From Sphagnum compactum (lineage: Eukaryota; Bryophyta; Sphagnopsida; Sphagnales), in contig OZ234503.1 of the NCBI GenBank assembly GCA_965153455.1, positions 4,836,001 to 4,900,000 on the forward strand: a stretch of 64,000 nt of DNA, given 5' to 3'. Made by a program: the position numbers and the translations under genes. Position 1 is the stretch's first letter. Every line of letters starts with the position of its first letter. Under the pieces are notes generated by a model. It was given only the letters and a program-made list of their open reading frames with translations. It searched no databases and was not told where the DNA came from. Below, piece by piece: positions 36,506-48,200 of the stretch.

Positions 36506-37872
36506 GGGTGAGACTTTACAAATAACTCTAATATATTTTTAAATATACCATTATTTCATAACAAAGTAAAAATATATCATTTTATCTCAAATAGTTCTTG
36601 AAATATACAAGCAAAGTGACCTCCCTGGGCGCCCAAGCAAGTTCACAAGTATAAGCATAATAAAAATATAAAGGATTTGTTTTCAAAATGTTTTAAGAGT
36701 ACCATAATACCTTTTCAAGTTTGGCGGGAATGATGTTAGTTTTTTAAATGCCAAATTATCTAGAAATTATTTGCTTGAAATGACAAAAGTGAAGAAAATT
36801 ACACATCTATCTGCTACCCATCCATGCTGAAAATGTGGGGACTTGACACAAATATGTAAGTTGTATGGAGGAGGGTGTGTCATTTTCTTTGTTTTTGGTC
36901 AATTAGTATGAATAGATGAGTCACATACTACTACACATGGTTGGTAACAAAATTCTAGTATTTATGACTTAAGTTGTTGAATAAAGTATAGTGCCTACCA
37001 CTTGCACCCAAGAATTGTGATGAGAAAAGAAATTGTGTAATCAATGGGATCCTTTACTGTGGTTTTCTTGATCACATTAGCTGGGATGATCTTCTGGTGA
37101 TGATTATGCACTTGTCATAGTGACCAGAATGTTTTTTTATTGAATGAGTCTTTCAAAGTTGTTACTGTGGAATGCCCTTGCCCTTGCCATTTAGCACTTG
37201 TCGCTGAAATAATGTAAAGGGAGGCGGCGGGGGGCGCCAGTAGAGGCACCCAACACAAGGGGGGCAAGGCCTGCTCATCCTAACAAGCTTGCCTGGGCAG
37301 CAAGCAGCCAAAACATTTGTTACTGTCCTGCCTATCCTGTAACCAAATCTGGTTAGATCCTCCTGTGAATGGTTGCCAGTGTAACCACAAAAGTGGGAAC
37401 AAATTGTGTGCCTGTATGAATGCTGCACCACTGCCACCAGAGGGAGGGGAGAGGGTGTCTTGAATCTTGAAGGTATCTTCAGTCTCACCAAGTTTGGAAT
37501 GTTTTTTTTGTTTGCAAGGAATCGTTTAAAAGTTGTTGTGCAATCACAACACAAAAAACAATACAAAAGTGAAACAATTTCTATACAAAAATTCAATTGA
37601 AGAATGCAAAGAAATCCTTATCATTGGAGTCAGATATCTTCCTCAGTGATGAAGAATGAAAAAAAGTTGTTTGAAGTTTTTGGTTCTACTTGCTTTGACC
37701 AAGAAAGATTCCCAGAATTTTTTTCCACAAAAAGGATTGCAGCAGATTCTGCTGCCCCTTCCTCAAGAAGAAGAAGAAGAAGAAGACGAATTCACACGGG
37801 TGACGGAATTTTGCAGCTACCAGGATATGAGCGAGAGAGAGAGAGAGAGAGAGATAGAGCATGGTTGTTGAA
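36506..37872. other. Gene-free stretch downstream of the laccase
   Basis: Bases 36709..36806 are one copy of a dispersed repeat shared with 9.3 and 56.5 kb. Bases 37340..37400 hold a copy of the palindrome-type repeat. (AGA)n and (GA)n microsatellites lie at about 37766..37790 and 37833..37853, inside the likely laccase 3' untranslated region. The ORF at 37162..37596 has no recognisable product. Confidence 0.45.
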
Positions 37873-40800
37873 TCAGCACAATGGGTAGTGTGCAGGCGGT
37901 GGCGGCAATCGTTGGTCGCTCCCATGTCCCTCATGCACGAAGAAAACGGTCTCCATTCCCCAAGACTGGTGAATGTCTACGTGACAGTGAAGAAGCCAGG
38001 CTCCTGCAATCACGAAACCCTGCATCAGAAATTCTCTACTAGAGAACAAAACACACGCACTGGGAGAAAGACACAGAAGACAGACAAGACAGATACAGGG
38101 GGAGAAAGAAAAAGGGATTTCTAACAGAGAGAGGTTTTGGGGGTTAAAGTTCCTAGGGGGGAAGTGCAGGTGAGAATGAGGAAGTTGGCGATTCAGGAAT
38201 TAGGGTTAAGAGGGAGAGTGGAAGAAAGAAAGATGAGAAGAGAGGAGGAGGAGGGAAGAGGGGTTTAGGGTTTGTACCAGGGTTGTCAGCTCGGAAGCGA
38301 ATGGCAACCCAGCCACCATAAGGCACGCCGTAGGTGTTGCGAAGAGGGGGATTCACAAGGTTGAAAGTGGCAGGACTGGTAGCAGGATCGTAGTTGCCGC
38401 TACCGCTACCCACGATGTAGAAACTGTTGCCATGAAGATGGAAAGGGTGGATCTCGAATTGCAGGATGGAAGTATCCTGCAACACCAGCTACAACACCAC
38501 CAACAACAGCATCACCCACCATCACAAACTCCACAATGTTAGTCCTAGATTTAGGGTTTAGGTCTTGCAAGCTCCCTGTGCATTTCCAAAGCAAAACCCA
38601 ATCACCCACAATCCTTGAAGCTCGTCAGCATCCCATCATCTGCCACAAACTCCACAGATCTGTCTACTGCTGCTTGCCTGCATGCCAGGAGAATTCTTTT
38701 TTGGTACCCACCTCAACACTGGAATTGAAAGGGATCGGACTCAGGCGAGTTCCGTTTTGGGGGAACCAGAGAGACAATGGCAGTTGAGATCCAGTGTAGT
38801 TGAATACGTGCTCAGGGTGATCAGGGAAGGTGAGATTGAAGGAAGTGGAGCTTGTGAGGCGTCCTCTGTCGTATTCGTATCCATATTGCAAGAAAGGTTT
38901 GGTGCTGTTGTTGGGTGTGGGTGCTTTGTATGTTATGTTGTTGACGGACCCAAGAAGGCGATAACCTTCGTAGCCCTCGCATTGCGCAAGAGGATAGCAA
39001 CTGGTGTTGCTGGCCAAGCCATAGCCCACAGTGAAGAGCAAGTGGATGTCCACTGTTTGCGGAATGTAGAACGTCTGATCGCTTGTGTTGAGGCTGAACA
39101 GCTTTGCATCGAATGCCTGTCGATAGGCAGAATCATTGTGAGCAGGAAATATGGGTAGCATCGTGTTGTTGTTGTTGGTCACTGTGGAATCATCATTGTT
39201 GTTGTGATGGAATTCAGAAGCAGCTCCCACTCCCACGTACTCCACAAGCGCTGTTGCAGAAACATTGGGGAAAGGAACCTGAGGTACACACACACAGACA
39301 TACCCACCCATACATCCAGAAAGACAGTTATCAATCTATGGAGCTTAGAAGCTTGCTTCTCTACGTCACAGTAGCACAACATGATTGCAAATGATAGATC
39401 TAGCATCCCTTGAGCACGAGTCTTCTTCACAGATGATAGAAAACATGAAATGCATGGGAGAGAGATGATGAAGAAGCAAGCAAGGCTGGGGAGAAGAGAA
39501 AAAATAGAGAACAGTTCAGTTCAGAGAGATTCAACATACGTTAGTGGTACTGGGGATGGAGAAAACTGATGAAGCCAGATAGTATCTGCCATGGGAGTGG
39601 TTGGCATGTAGAAGGACATCAAGAGTTTGGCCAGGAGCAATGAGGACGAAGTCAACATCGAAAGGAACAGCATATGCAGAATCCAGCTGCACCACTGTAA
39701 GGGAATGGTTTGCAACTCCCACGTAGAGCGCAAAGTTCATGCAGGAGTTCACCAGACGAAGAAGGTACATGCCTCCTGAGGTGATCTTGATTCTGTATGC
39801 ATCGGCTGCTGAAGAATTGTACAGGAAACCGGGTTGTCCATTGATGGTCAGTGCATCAGAGATGTTGTAGGCTCCTCCTCTTGCCAGTGCATCTGCAATC
39901 ACTTGTTCCACATCCGTATTCCACCATTCTCCTGCAAACCCGTTGTCAAGCTCCAACACCCATCCAAAACAAAAACCTCAACAATGTCCAAATCCATCAG
40001 CAATTAACAGGATTCTTTCTTTTCCATCCACAAGCAAGCTCTGTGTCTATGCAATTTTGTGCCATCCAAAGCTCAATGACAACTGCGTGATGATGACGAC
40101 CCATCAAGTATTTCAAGCATAGATTTGATTGAATCAAGAGCTGCTGATGCCAGGGGTTGTGAGATTGAAAAAAGACTCGCATTACCAAGGATGATGGTGA
40201 ACTCTTGGCTTGGTGTCGTGAAGGGGTAGAAGACATTCTTTCGAGGCTGCACAATGATAGCTCCATGGATGGAAGCACGGTGCCATGAGGTATGTGCATG
40301 GTACCACAATACACCTGTCTGATTGAGAAGCTGAAACCTGCACATCCATCCTCTCTCTCAAGCTCTCTTGAGCTTTTTAGCTTTTGTTTATGTGCAGCAA
40401 ATCTTGCATGCAATGGACTGCTTCAGATAGAGAGAGCAAGAGGGAAATAATACCCATCCAAAAAAAACAAATGAAAACAAACAAACAAGCCCATATCACA
40501 ACAACTCACAAAACTGAAACAAAAAAAAAGAAGCATCTGATTGAGAAAGACAATGACCACCCACAATAAAAACCCTTTCTACCTGTAAGTGAAGGAAGCA
40601 TTCTGTTGAAGAGGACACTGTGTCACATATGGCACTCCATCATACCACCCAGTTCGCAGCTGCCTCACACCATGCCTGCAACAACTCATGACACGACTGA
40701 AAAACCTTCTCTCTCTCTCTCTCACACACACACACAAACACACACACACACAAGCAGCATCAACACTTCTTGAGGCAAAATATGGTACAGGAATTCCAGA

Positions 40801-41817
40801 ATTTCTTCAAAGATGAGTTTGTCTCAATATTTTGGCAGCAAGAGCACCAACCAGCACATGCATCTTCCATCAGCTTCACATGTGAAGTTTTGTGATTCAA
40901 CCTCAGAAGCAATGAGAATGATCACCAACAGCAGAAAGGAGAGAAGAAAGAAAAGAAAAGAGAGCAAGCAGAAAATTACCAGTGGATGGTGATATTGGGC
41001 TTGACAAAGCTGGTGACACGGACAACAATTGTATCTCCTTCATGGGCATGAATCGGAGGTCCTGGAAATTGTCCATTCACAAGCATCATGCTCTTGGTGT
41101 GATTCAGACGTGTGACATTTGTGTAATTCACCTGGTATGTACATCAACCCAGCACTCTTATAATTTGCTGCAATTGCACATTCTTCACAAAAACATCAAC
41201 CCACTCTATATCAATTCACTACAACTGCACATTGTTGACCAAAACAACATCAACCCACTCTTATCAATTCATTGCAACTGCACATTTTGACAACATCATC
41301 AACCCACTCTTATCAATTCTTTGAGATTTCTAAATGTGTTAGCTGAGAATCCAAACAGCTTCCAAACAGCTTCTGGACGATGCTTAACAGTTAGTTCAAC
41401 ATCATCAGAAGAAGAAGGAATCAAACCAACAACAATTGATCACATCCACAAGTACTCACTAAAATCCATGCACAAGCTTTATGATCAAAGCTCTCAATCT
41501 AATGAGATAGGAATCCTCCACTGGAAAGGGAAAGAAAAAAATAATTGATTAATTACAAATGAACTTGTCTTCTGTACCTCAAAGTTGTAGTAGCGAGTAC
41601 TGACACCATTTGGTTGAGTTTTGATGTGGTAGTAGTCTTTGTGAGAACTCATGATAGACCTGCTCATGTCGAATTTGTTGGACCCATCTTCTTTTTGTTG
41701 GAAATCTGCAGGTGTGTGGCTTGATGCACATTCTGTGGGGAGATTCAACACCAAGACAGTCACAATCAGGTAGTACAATGCTAATGATGCACCTGCTGCA
41801 AGTGGATTCCACATCAT
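37873..41817 (-). CDS. LAC: Laccase (plant multicopper oxidase), eight exons
   Basis: Exons (minus): 41578..41817, 40980..41131, 40583..40675, 40186..40337, 39540..39931, 38712..39278, 38278..38488, 37873..38003. All introns are GT-AG (223-446 bp) and phases join, giving 645 residues. The four copper motifs are present: HWHG (130-133), LWYHAHTSW (172-180), HPFHLHG (546-552) and [12 protein letters not shown] (608-619). [10 protein letters not shown] begins a good signal peptide (core about 11-26), so the protein should be secreted. Plant laccases oxidise monolignols and other phenols in the wall. Odd points: Met619 at the T1 axial position where plant laccases usually have Leu, an Asn/His-rich insert after [12 protein letters not shown], and an extra intron. 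The frame stays open upstream to an ATG at 42072 (His/Asn-rich extension, 730 residues in total). I prefer 41817 because it sits just before the signal peptide. Confidence 0.9.
41142..41320. repeat. ~51-bp minisatellite in laccase intron 1
   Basis: Four units start with CATCAACCCA at 41142, 41193, 41248 and 41296, each followed by TATCAATTC and CAACTGCACATT. Confidence 0.8.
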
Positions 41818-43109
41818 GTGGTGATGATGATGGTGATACTGAAGATGATGGCTGTTGTAAGACCACCATTGCTTCTTCAGACACACCAGGGTTGTCTTCT
41901 TCCTGTATGGCATTTTTCTGCTGCAAGATGCACACTTGAACATCAGATTGGACTGATGAGCTAAAACTTGTGCAATGCCGTTGTTGTTGTTGTTGTGGTG
42001 GTGGTGGTTGTTGTGTGCAGTCATAGTAGCTTGGACAAAAGCAGAAAATGTAGAAGCTAGAATTGGAGTCATGGCTGTTGTTGCTACATTTTGGAATCTC
42101 TACTTGTAGAGAGAGCTGCCGAATTGTGGGTACAAATGAGCTAAGGCATGGACCACTGCTTTGTAATATACTAATTGCTCAGTAGAGCTTTTTCCATATT
42201 TGTCAAAACTTATTGAAATCCTGGTGTGAATTTAATAGAAGGACCCCACTCAATGATCAACTTATCTGCAAGAAATTTTGCCGAGGAAAATATTGGATCT
42301 TCAAGAATATTCTATTTGTTGAAATGGAAATGAATTAAATTATTCAGCATACATGTGTCGAATGTGCCGAGGTAGTACTACAGTAGTTGATTATGTCTGA
42401 AGGAAATTTTTTATTCATAGTGATTCAAGCCTAACTTGCTATTCACAGGACAGACATGAACCACTACATAAATAACATATTAGTTTTCTGTCAGTTTCAG
42501 AAAGGCCATCAACCCATGGAGCTTTCAAGTGCAACCAGCTGAATCATATGCAGGGTGGGTGTTTTTTCATTTATTCATTTCAGGCTTTGTACACCATATT
42601 TGAAAATTAATTAGTTTTTTGGACCATAGCCAAATTCAAGGCATTAAAAGCATCGAATGTTCTCGGGCACATGAATTCCAATCCAAATTGTGGCATAATC
42701 TGGACTACACAAAAAATTCATGAGTGCTGAGCTTTTCAGCGTTTTTCTTTTTTGGGTGAGTTTTTGCCACGTGGTGACAAAAAAAAAAAAAAATCCAGCA
42801 CACAACTCATACAAAGGATTTTTGTGGAAAAAATGCACCAAAGTTGCCAGATTTGGAGGAATATTTATCTGAAATCATCATATTCCTATGTGATCTGTAG
42901 CCAAATTTGGCTAAAGCGCATCAAAAGGACTTGGAACTGCAGTGTCTAGTATGAGAATTTTCATATGGAACTGTGGTATCTAATCGCATTTGTAAACCTT
43001 CTAGATGAATTGTCTTGGGCTTCTGATGGGTGTCCTTTGCATAACCTGGCCAACAAAAAAACACAGTTGTGCAAGAAAAACACCATGAGGGATTTAGGGT
43101 TTAGGGTTT

Positions 43110-43300
43110 AATGCACCATCCATTGGAAACCCATTATGACTTAATTGTGGATGAATCACAATTGAGTGTTCTGTAAACCCTCCTACTTACCCCTCACCGG
43201 ACCTATGGTAACTACTTAGGCATGTGAGTAAGTATAATGGGCAAGCGGGTAGGGAATCTAAGTGGTTGTTAAGAAGCTAGGTAAGTGGGTGCAGCACTCA
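43110..43300 (+). repeat. Dispersed repeat family A, copy 1
   Basis: Shares a chain of boxes (GCACCAT, TTGTGGATGAA, CAATTGAG, CCTATGG, AAGTA) with 46130..46270 (reverse) and 47990..48200. Part of it recurs at 770..825. Confidence 0.5.
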
Positions 43301-44191
43301 ATCTGGCTCACATTGAGATGATTTGAATCCAGTAACAAGAATGTTAGGGACCAGTGACGGTCGGCTCGCCCCTCTTTTATTTTGAAGTAGTAAGAACCTT
43401 ACCAGCAGGTAAGGAGCGGGTATATGGACCCTTGACTGATTGAGGACTCTTCAACTGGTCAAAGAACCTGAAACCCCTAGTTCTTTACTGCTTGTTTCAT
43501 TATACCTGTCAGCTCTTTGAAATTCTTAGACTAGAATGAGAGGTCTAGAACCACAACTTCTTTGATTCTGGAAACTTTCAAAAAACCTTCCAACTGGAGG
43601 GTATAACAAAATCAAACAACCATCCAACACCATTACATAGCAATGGTTACATAATCGATTACAGGGAGTAGTATTGAGCAGGCCATTGGACAAGAGCTCC
43701 TGAATTATATCACATATTTTGCTGCCTTGTGACATTTCAGTACCCCCCCCCCTTCATACCTTTTTGCATGGTTCTTAAACATTAGCCTATGAAATTGTCT
43801 GCCAGTTCATTATCAGTTATTTCATGAAAACCACCAGTTCTGGGCCCAAGTCAGCACATTATGAGGAAAAATAACCTATAGTCACCAAATTATAGGAAGA
43901 ATCCTAGAATTTCTACTCTGCCCCCGGCCCCCATTCTGACCTCTAGCCACATTTAACTAAGTCCTCTTGTGCATGATCCAACCCACCCACTTCACAAATT
44001 TGGAAAAAAAAACAACCTCTGCTACCAACCTTGAAAACCAAAGAGAAACTTGTCTGCTGGTGCCCATACTCAACAAGTACCTCAATGAGTGGAGGTGGTG
44101 CTGCAACAACTCTGCATTCCCTGCTGCAATTTGTTCGATCAGTCACGAGGCTTGTGCAATCAGAAGTGAATAATGCATGCTTGAGGCTTGT

Positions 44192-44475
44192 GCAATCAGA
44201 AGTGAATAATGCATGCGTATATATATAACCCCATACCTACTCATCAATCCATACCCATGGCTATTGTCAATTTATGTGCTGATAACTCGTGCACATTGCA
44301 TTTTTCTCTCAATTCTTCAATATTTGCAATCAGAAGTGAATAATGCATGCATGTATATATATATATATATATATATAACCCCATACCTACTCATCAATCC
44401 ATACCCATGACTATTGTCAATTTATGTGCTGATAACTCGTGCACATTGCATTTTTCTCTCAATTCTTCAATATTT
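44192..44475. repeat. Tandem duplication, unit 134 bp
   Basis: Copy 1 is 44192..44325 and copy 2 is 44326..44475. They are almost identical except for the length of the internal (AT)n run, which is longer in copy 2 (44355..44380). The first 25 bases (GCAATCAGAAGTGAATAATG...) also occur once before, at 44156. Near identity shows a recent event. Confidence 0.9.
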
Positions 44476-44684
44476 TCGTACTTGTTTGAACATCCTGCTC
44501 TCAGTCTTCGCTCTCTTCATGTTTGAGATTCTTCAATGCTTTCTTTTGTACTGTAAAGTCTGCAAAATTATGGAGTCGTTGAAACCCATGACAGAAGACA
44601 AGTTTGGAATTGAAAGGTGTAATAATAAATCATAATATATATACTCCAATTGGTGCCCCCATTTAATAAGATGCACCCATTAGA

Positions 44685-44709
44685 CTCTCTCTCTCTCTCT
44701 CTCTCTCTC
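44685..44709. repeat. (CT)n microsatellite
   Basis: About 12 CT units on the plus strand. Confidence 0.85.
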
Positions 44710-45840
44710 CACAGCTGGGAGATCCGTAATTTGTACATTAAGCACCCTACAAGGGCAACTGAATACTCAAATTTACACTACTTTGGTAAAATTTGCTCTT
44801 CACACAAACTTTTTGTTTTGGTGCCATGATGGGTACTTTAGACAACAAAGAAAGTTCCAATTATTTTGGCATCAGGTCAAGCATTTGGAGACTTAGTGTT
44901 GTCAAGATGAAATATGGTGCAATATTGTCAAATCATCTTTAGCTATTTGTGAAAAGATCCCAACTAGTCTAATTCAGAAAGTTATAACACTCAATTTTGT
45001 TATAGAAAAGTGCAAATTCAATTATAGGTGTAAATCAAGTGTGGAATTTATCAACCTTATCAATGGACAATTTCTTTTGACATAGAGTCATGGATAAAGG
45101 TGGCGGTCAATGGAACCCCACTTTTGAATGAAGTTCATCGTATATGACATATTGGCAAGCTCAAAAGATTATGATCAGGGATTAATTTTTTCAATTTTAT
45201 GATGTAGCCACAATGGCGATCATTCCCAAGAGGAATTAGCCAAATTTGGCTACAGGTTAGATAGAAAAGTACAAAATTTTAAGAACTCCTGCTATATTTT
45301 TGCAATCTGCTGGAACGTATTGCATAAAATAAATATGGCAATTTCAGAAAAACAAAAAAATCCCTCTAACTCTGGTGACGTTGGAGCTTTTTTTTTCACA
45401 AAAATCATTCGCAAGTGCCACACTAGATTTAAATTATTTTGTCGCCAAGTGGAGAAACTGGCCCCAAAAAAAAGCAGTCATTGATGATAGGAAAACACCT
45501 CACATGAATAACATAGATTCCAAAGTAACTAATTTTGAATACTTTTTTTGACAAGCATGTACTGTATCGATGAACAACCTAATGGGGGGGTTTGGTAAAG
45601 GGTCAAGCAAGGACCTGAAGGATTCATTAAGTGGCAGCTTCATCAAGGAGGTGGATGTAGCTTCTGTACCCACCAGTTGCCAACTAGCAGCATACCAGCC
45701 ACTCTTTGCAATTTTGTACTGGCTTTTGCCATTGCAACGTATATAGGAGATACACATTTATTCCTTTACCAAAAGGTACATCATAATCAAATCTTGTAGA
45801 AAAAATCATGATGCCCAGACATCCTCTAACATCATCCCAA

Positions 45841-46090
45841 GGGTTAGTTCAGCTGCTTTGTTGATTACCTACCTACCTACTAACAACACACTAGCCTTGC
45901 CTACTTAATAACCATCTATATTAATAGGGGGTTACTTCAGTTGCTTTGTTTACTACCTACCTACTAACCATGCACTAGCCAGCCTTACCTCCTTACTAAC
46001 GATCTACATACAGGATTAGTTTAGTTGCTTGGTTTACTAGCAACCCACTAGCCGTTACCTACTTAATAACCATCTAGATGCACATCCATC
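45841..46090. repeat. Three diverged ~85-bp tandem units with CTAC runs
   Basis: Each unit reads roughly GGTTAGTTCAGTTGCTTTGTT, then TACCTACCTACTAAC, CACTAGCC, TACTTAATAACCATCTA. Unit starts lie near 45841, 45930 and 46015. Confidence 0.7.
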
Positions 46091-46129
46091 CATTTACCTA
46101 GTAGTCACCTATTGTCCTACCTACTAGGC

Positions 46130-46270
46130 CTATATTTTACAGGATCAATTATCAAGGTGGAACCCAACATCAACTCCAGTTGGGGTTCATCCACAAGTGA
46201 GACACGCAAACAAGCTTCCCATGGCTGATGGTGCATTATTGGTGGCTGTTGGTTCACTCTGGCCCTTGTG
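46130..46270 (-). repeat. Dispersed repeat family A, copy 2
   Basis: Reverse copy: read on the minus strand it contains GTGGATGAACCCCAACTGGA, GGGTTCCACCTTG and TATAGGCCTAGTAGGTAGGA, matching 47990..48200 box by box. Its outer end also matches 770..825 (GGGCCAGAGTGAACC, CCACCA, TGCACCA). Confidence 0.55.
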
Positions 46271-47989
46271 AAGCAGGATCTTGTACTCGAGTTGTTATGT
46301 TCATGTTTCCTCAATTCTATCAATCTCAAAAAGAAAAAAAAAATACAGTTTGTTCAAAAAAAAACAAAAGAAAGAAAGAGAGAGTTAAAAAAAGATTTAA
46401 AGCGGATTAGTCTTTTATTCAATTTGATGTGACCCAAATTGAATTCAATTATGTGTTGATATTGATTGTGAATATGGGTATTTGCTTTGATCCAAAAAGC
46501 TCAATTTCAGAACCCCAAGAACTAATTATCAGAAGCATAGAATTTCTATTGAAGAAGCTATATTCTTATTGGGTTTGATCACATTTACATATGCTCGATT
46601 ATTGTTGCTCGCCATCAGTGCAGATAATTGTTTGTTGGAAAGACCCAAGTCTCCCAACCATCACCTCTTGAGTCAGACTTCTTGCCCAGTACAAGTTTTG
46701 AAGGCAACGAAACTAAAGTATTTCTGTTCAAAGAATTCTTCGAATGCAAGTCTATTCCAAACTAGTACATTTTAGTGATTGTGAAGCATAGTTGTTTCAC
46801 CAGCTAACTTACTCCAGATCAGGTGAAGAATGCAAAGTGGCAACATTAGCCATTTTCCAAGTTCCTTGCAACCCATCCGTGTCCCAACAGCAGATTTTGG
46901 AGGTGTGTGTTGTGTGTTCTGTACTTATGAGATCCACCAAACCGGGATGCTTCAGATCATGTTCTTGGTCTCTTTGGAAAGCTCTCGACGAGGAGCGGTA
47001 CATGGGCTTGGTTCCATGACGTTTGGACTTGCGGTGCAAAAGTTCTTGAATATTTGAATGATTTCTTCACTGAAAACTAATTTGAATTGTAGCTGAAAAT
47101 TTCAGAGGAATTGGAATGTGCCTTTGGTGTTGTTGGAAAGATCTTGATGAGCAGGATTTAATGGAATTTATTTGGTGAGATTTGGATTCAGAATGTGGGA
47201 GATATATTGATTTTTAAGTGATTTCTGCCACTGAAAATTCAAATAAATTCCAAAAAACTAGGTTTTGGAAGGAAGAATCAGTTGAGGATGTGGTAACACT
47301 TGAAGGCTTACCATTCAATTCAAGCATGATTTCCTTTCATATTTGGCTGTTCAAAAAATCGATACATACATTGCAAAACAATGTTCACATGTTGAGTTTC
47401 CCTATTTTTTAATGGTTTCACACTTGGGCCAACAGCACAGGCCACACCAGTGTTAATAATCAGAGGTCTTTAACAAAATCAAATACCCAAGTCAAACACT
47501 AGCAATTACTTTATGAAAATGCATTTGTCAAATTGGAAGTGCTAGAAACAATGCCCATGCCAATAGTGGTTGTTTCAAACCAATTTGCATAGCCTAGATT
47601 GTTGTCAACCTTTTTACGAGCCTTGATTCTTGAATACAAAACTTGGACTTTGATAAAGAGATCATCAATCAAAATTGTCCCCATTGCCATGAAAATAGTG
47701 AACTTGAAAGATTAACACAAATATATTCTGGGCTTCTTAATTTTGTTATATGCCCAATGGTTTGTCTGTAGCCTAAAACTAAACCTGACCCTGACCCTTC
47801 TTCCACCTTTTTACCCCACCTTGGGTATCAACATTTTGAAAAGGATCTGAATCTCAGGGCTAGTTTTCACACAAGAGATAACTAAGGATCCATTTATCAT
47901 TCTAATTATTATTGAATCCAATATTCATAGGTGTTCAGAGTTAGATACCCAAGCGATACCAAGCCCTCCTTTTGATACCCGCCTAACAC

Positions 47990-48200
47990 TGACTGTGATT
48001 CAGTTGTGAATGAACCTCAATTGAGTTAATATTCTGTTTCACCTTGGTGACCCATTCTATATGCAAGGCCTATACATAGGTAGGAAAGTAAGTGAAAATT
48101 TATACGTAATCAAAGGCTACTTTAACTATTTACCTATTGATATCCTGCTTATGGGTTGTTTGGAGGTAGGTAGTAAGAAAATGCAACTAAGTTAACCACC
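47990..48200 (+). repeat. Dispersed repeat family A, copy 3
   Basis: Contains TTGTGAATGAACCTCAATTG, GTTTCACCTTGGTGACCCAT and AAGGCCTATACATAGGTAGG, in the same order as copy 2. Confidence 0.55.

Noticed and set aside
37162-37596. 144-codon minus-strand ORF downstream of the laccase
   Set aside because: No family resemblance, Pro/Cys-rich by chance composition, and it overlaps a dispersed repeat.
38682-39158. 158-codon plus-strand ORF
   Set aside because: Antisense to laccase exon 6.
43093-43110. Interstitial telomere
   Set aside because: Only about two and a half TTTAGGG units; short telo-box-like stretches are common in plant DNA.
46569-47057. Host exon on the plus strand
   Set aside because: Several overlapping ORFs are protein-like, but no family, splice structure or motif could be recognised.
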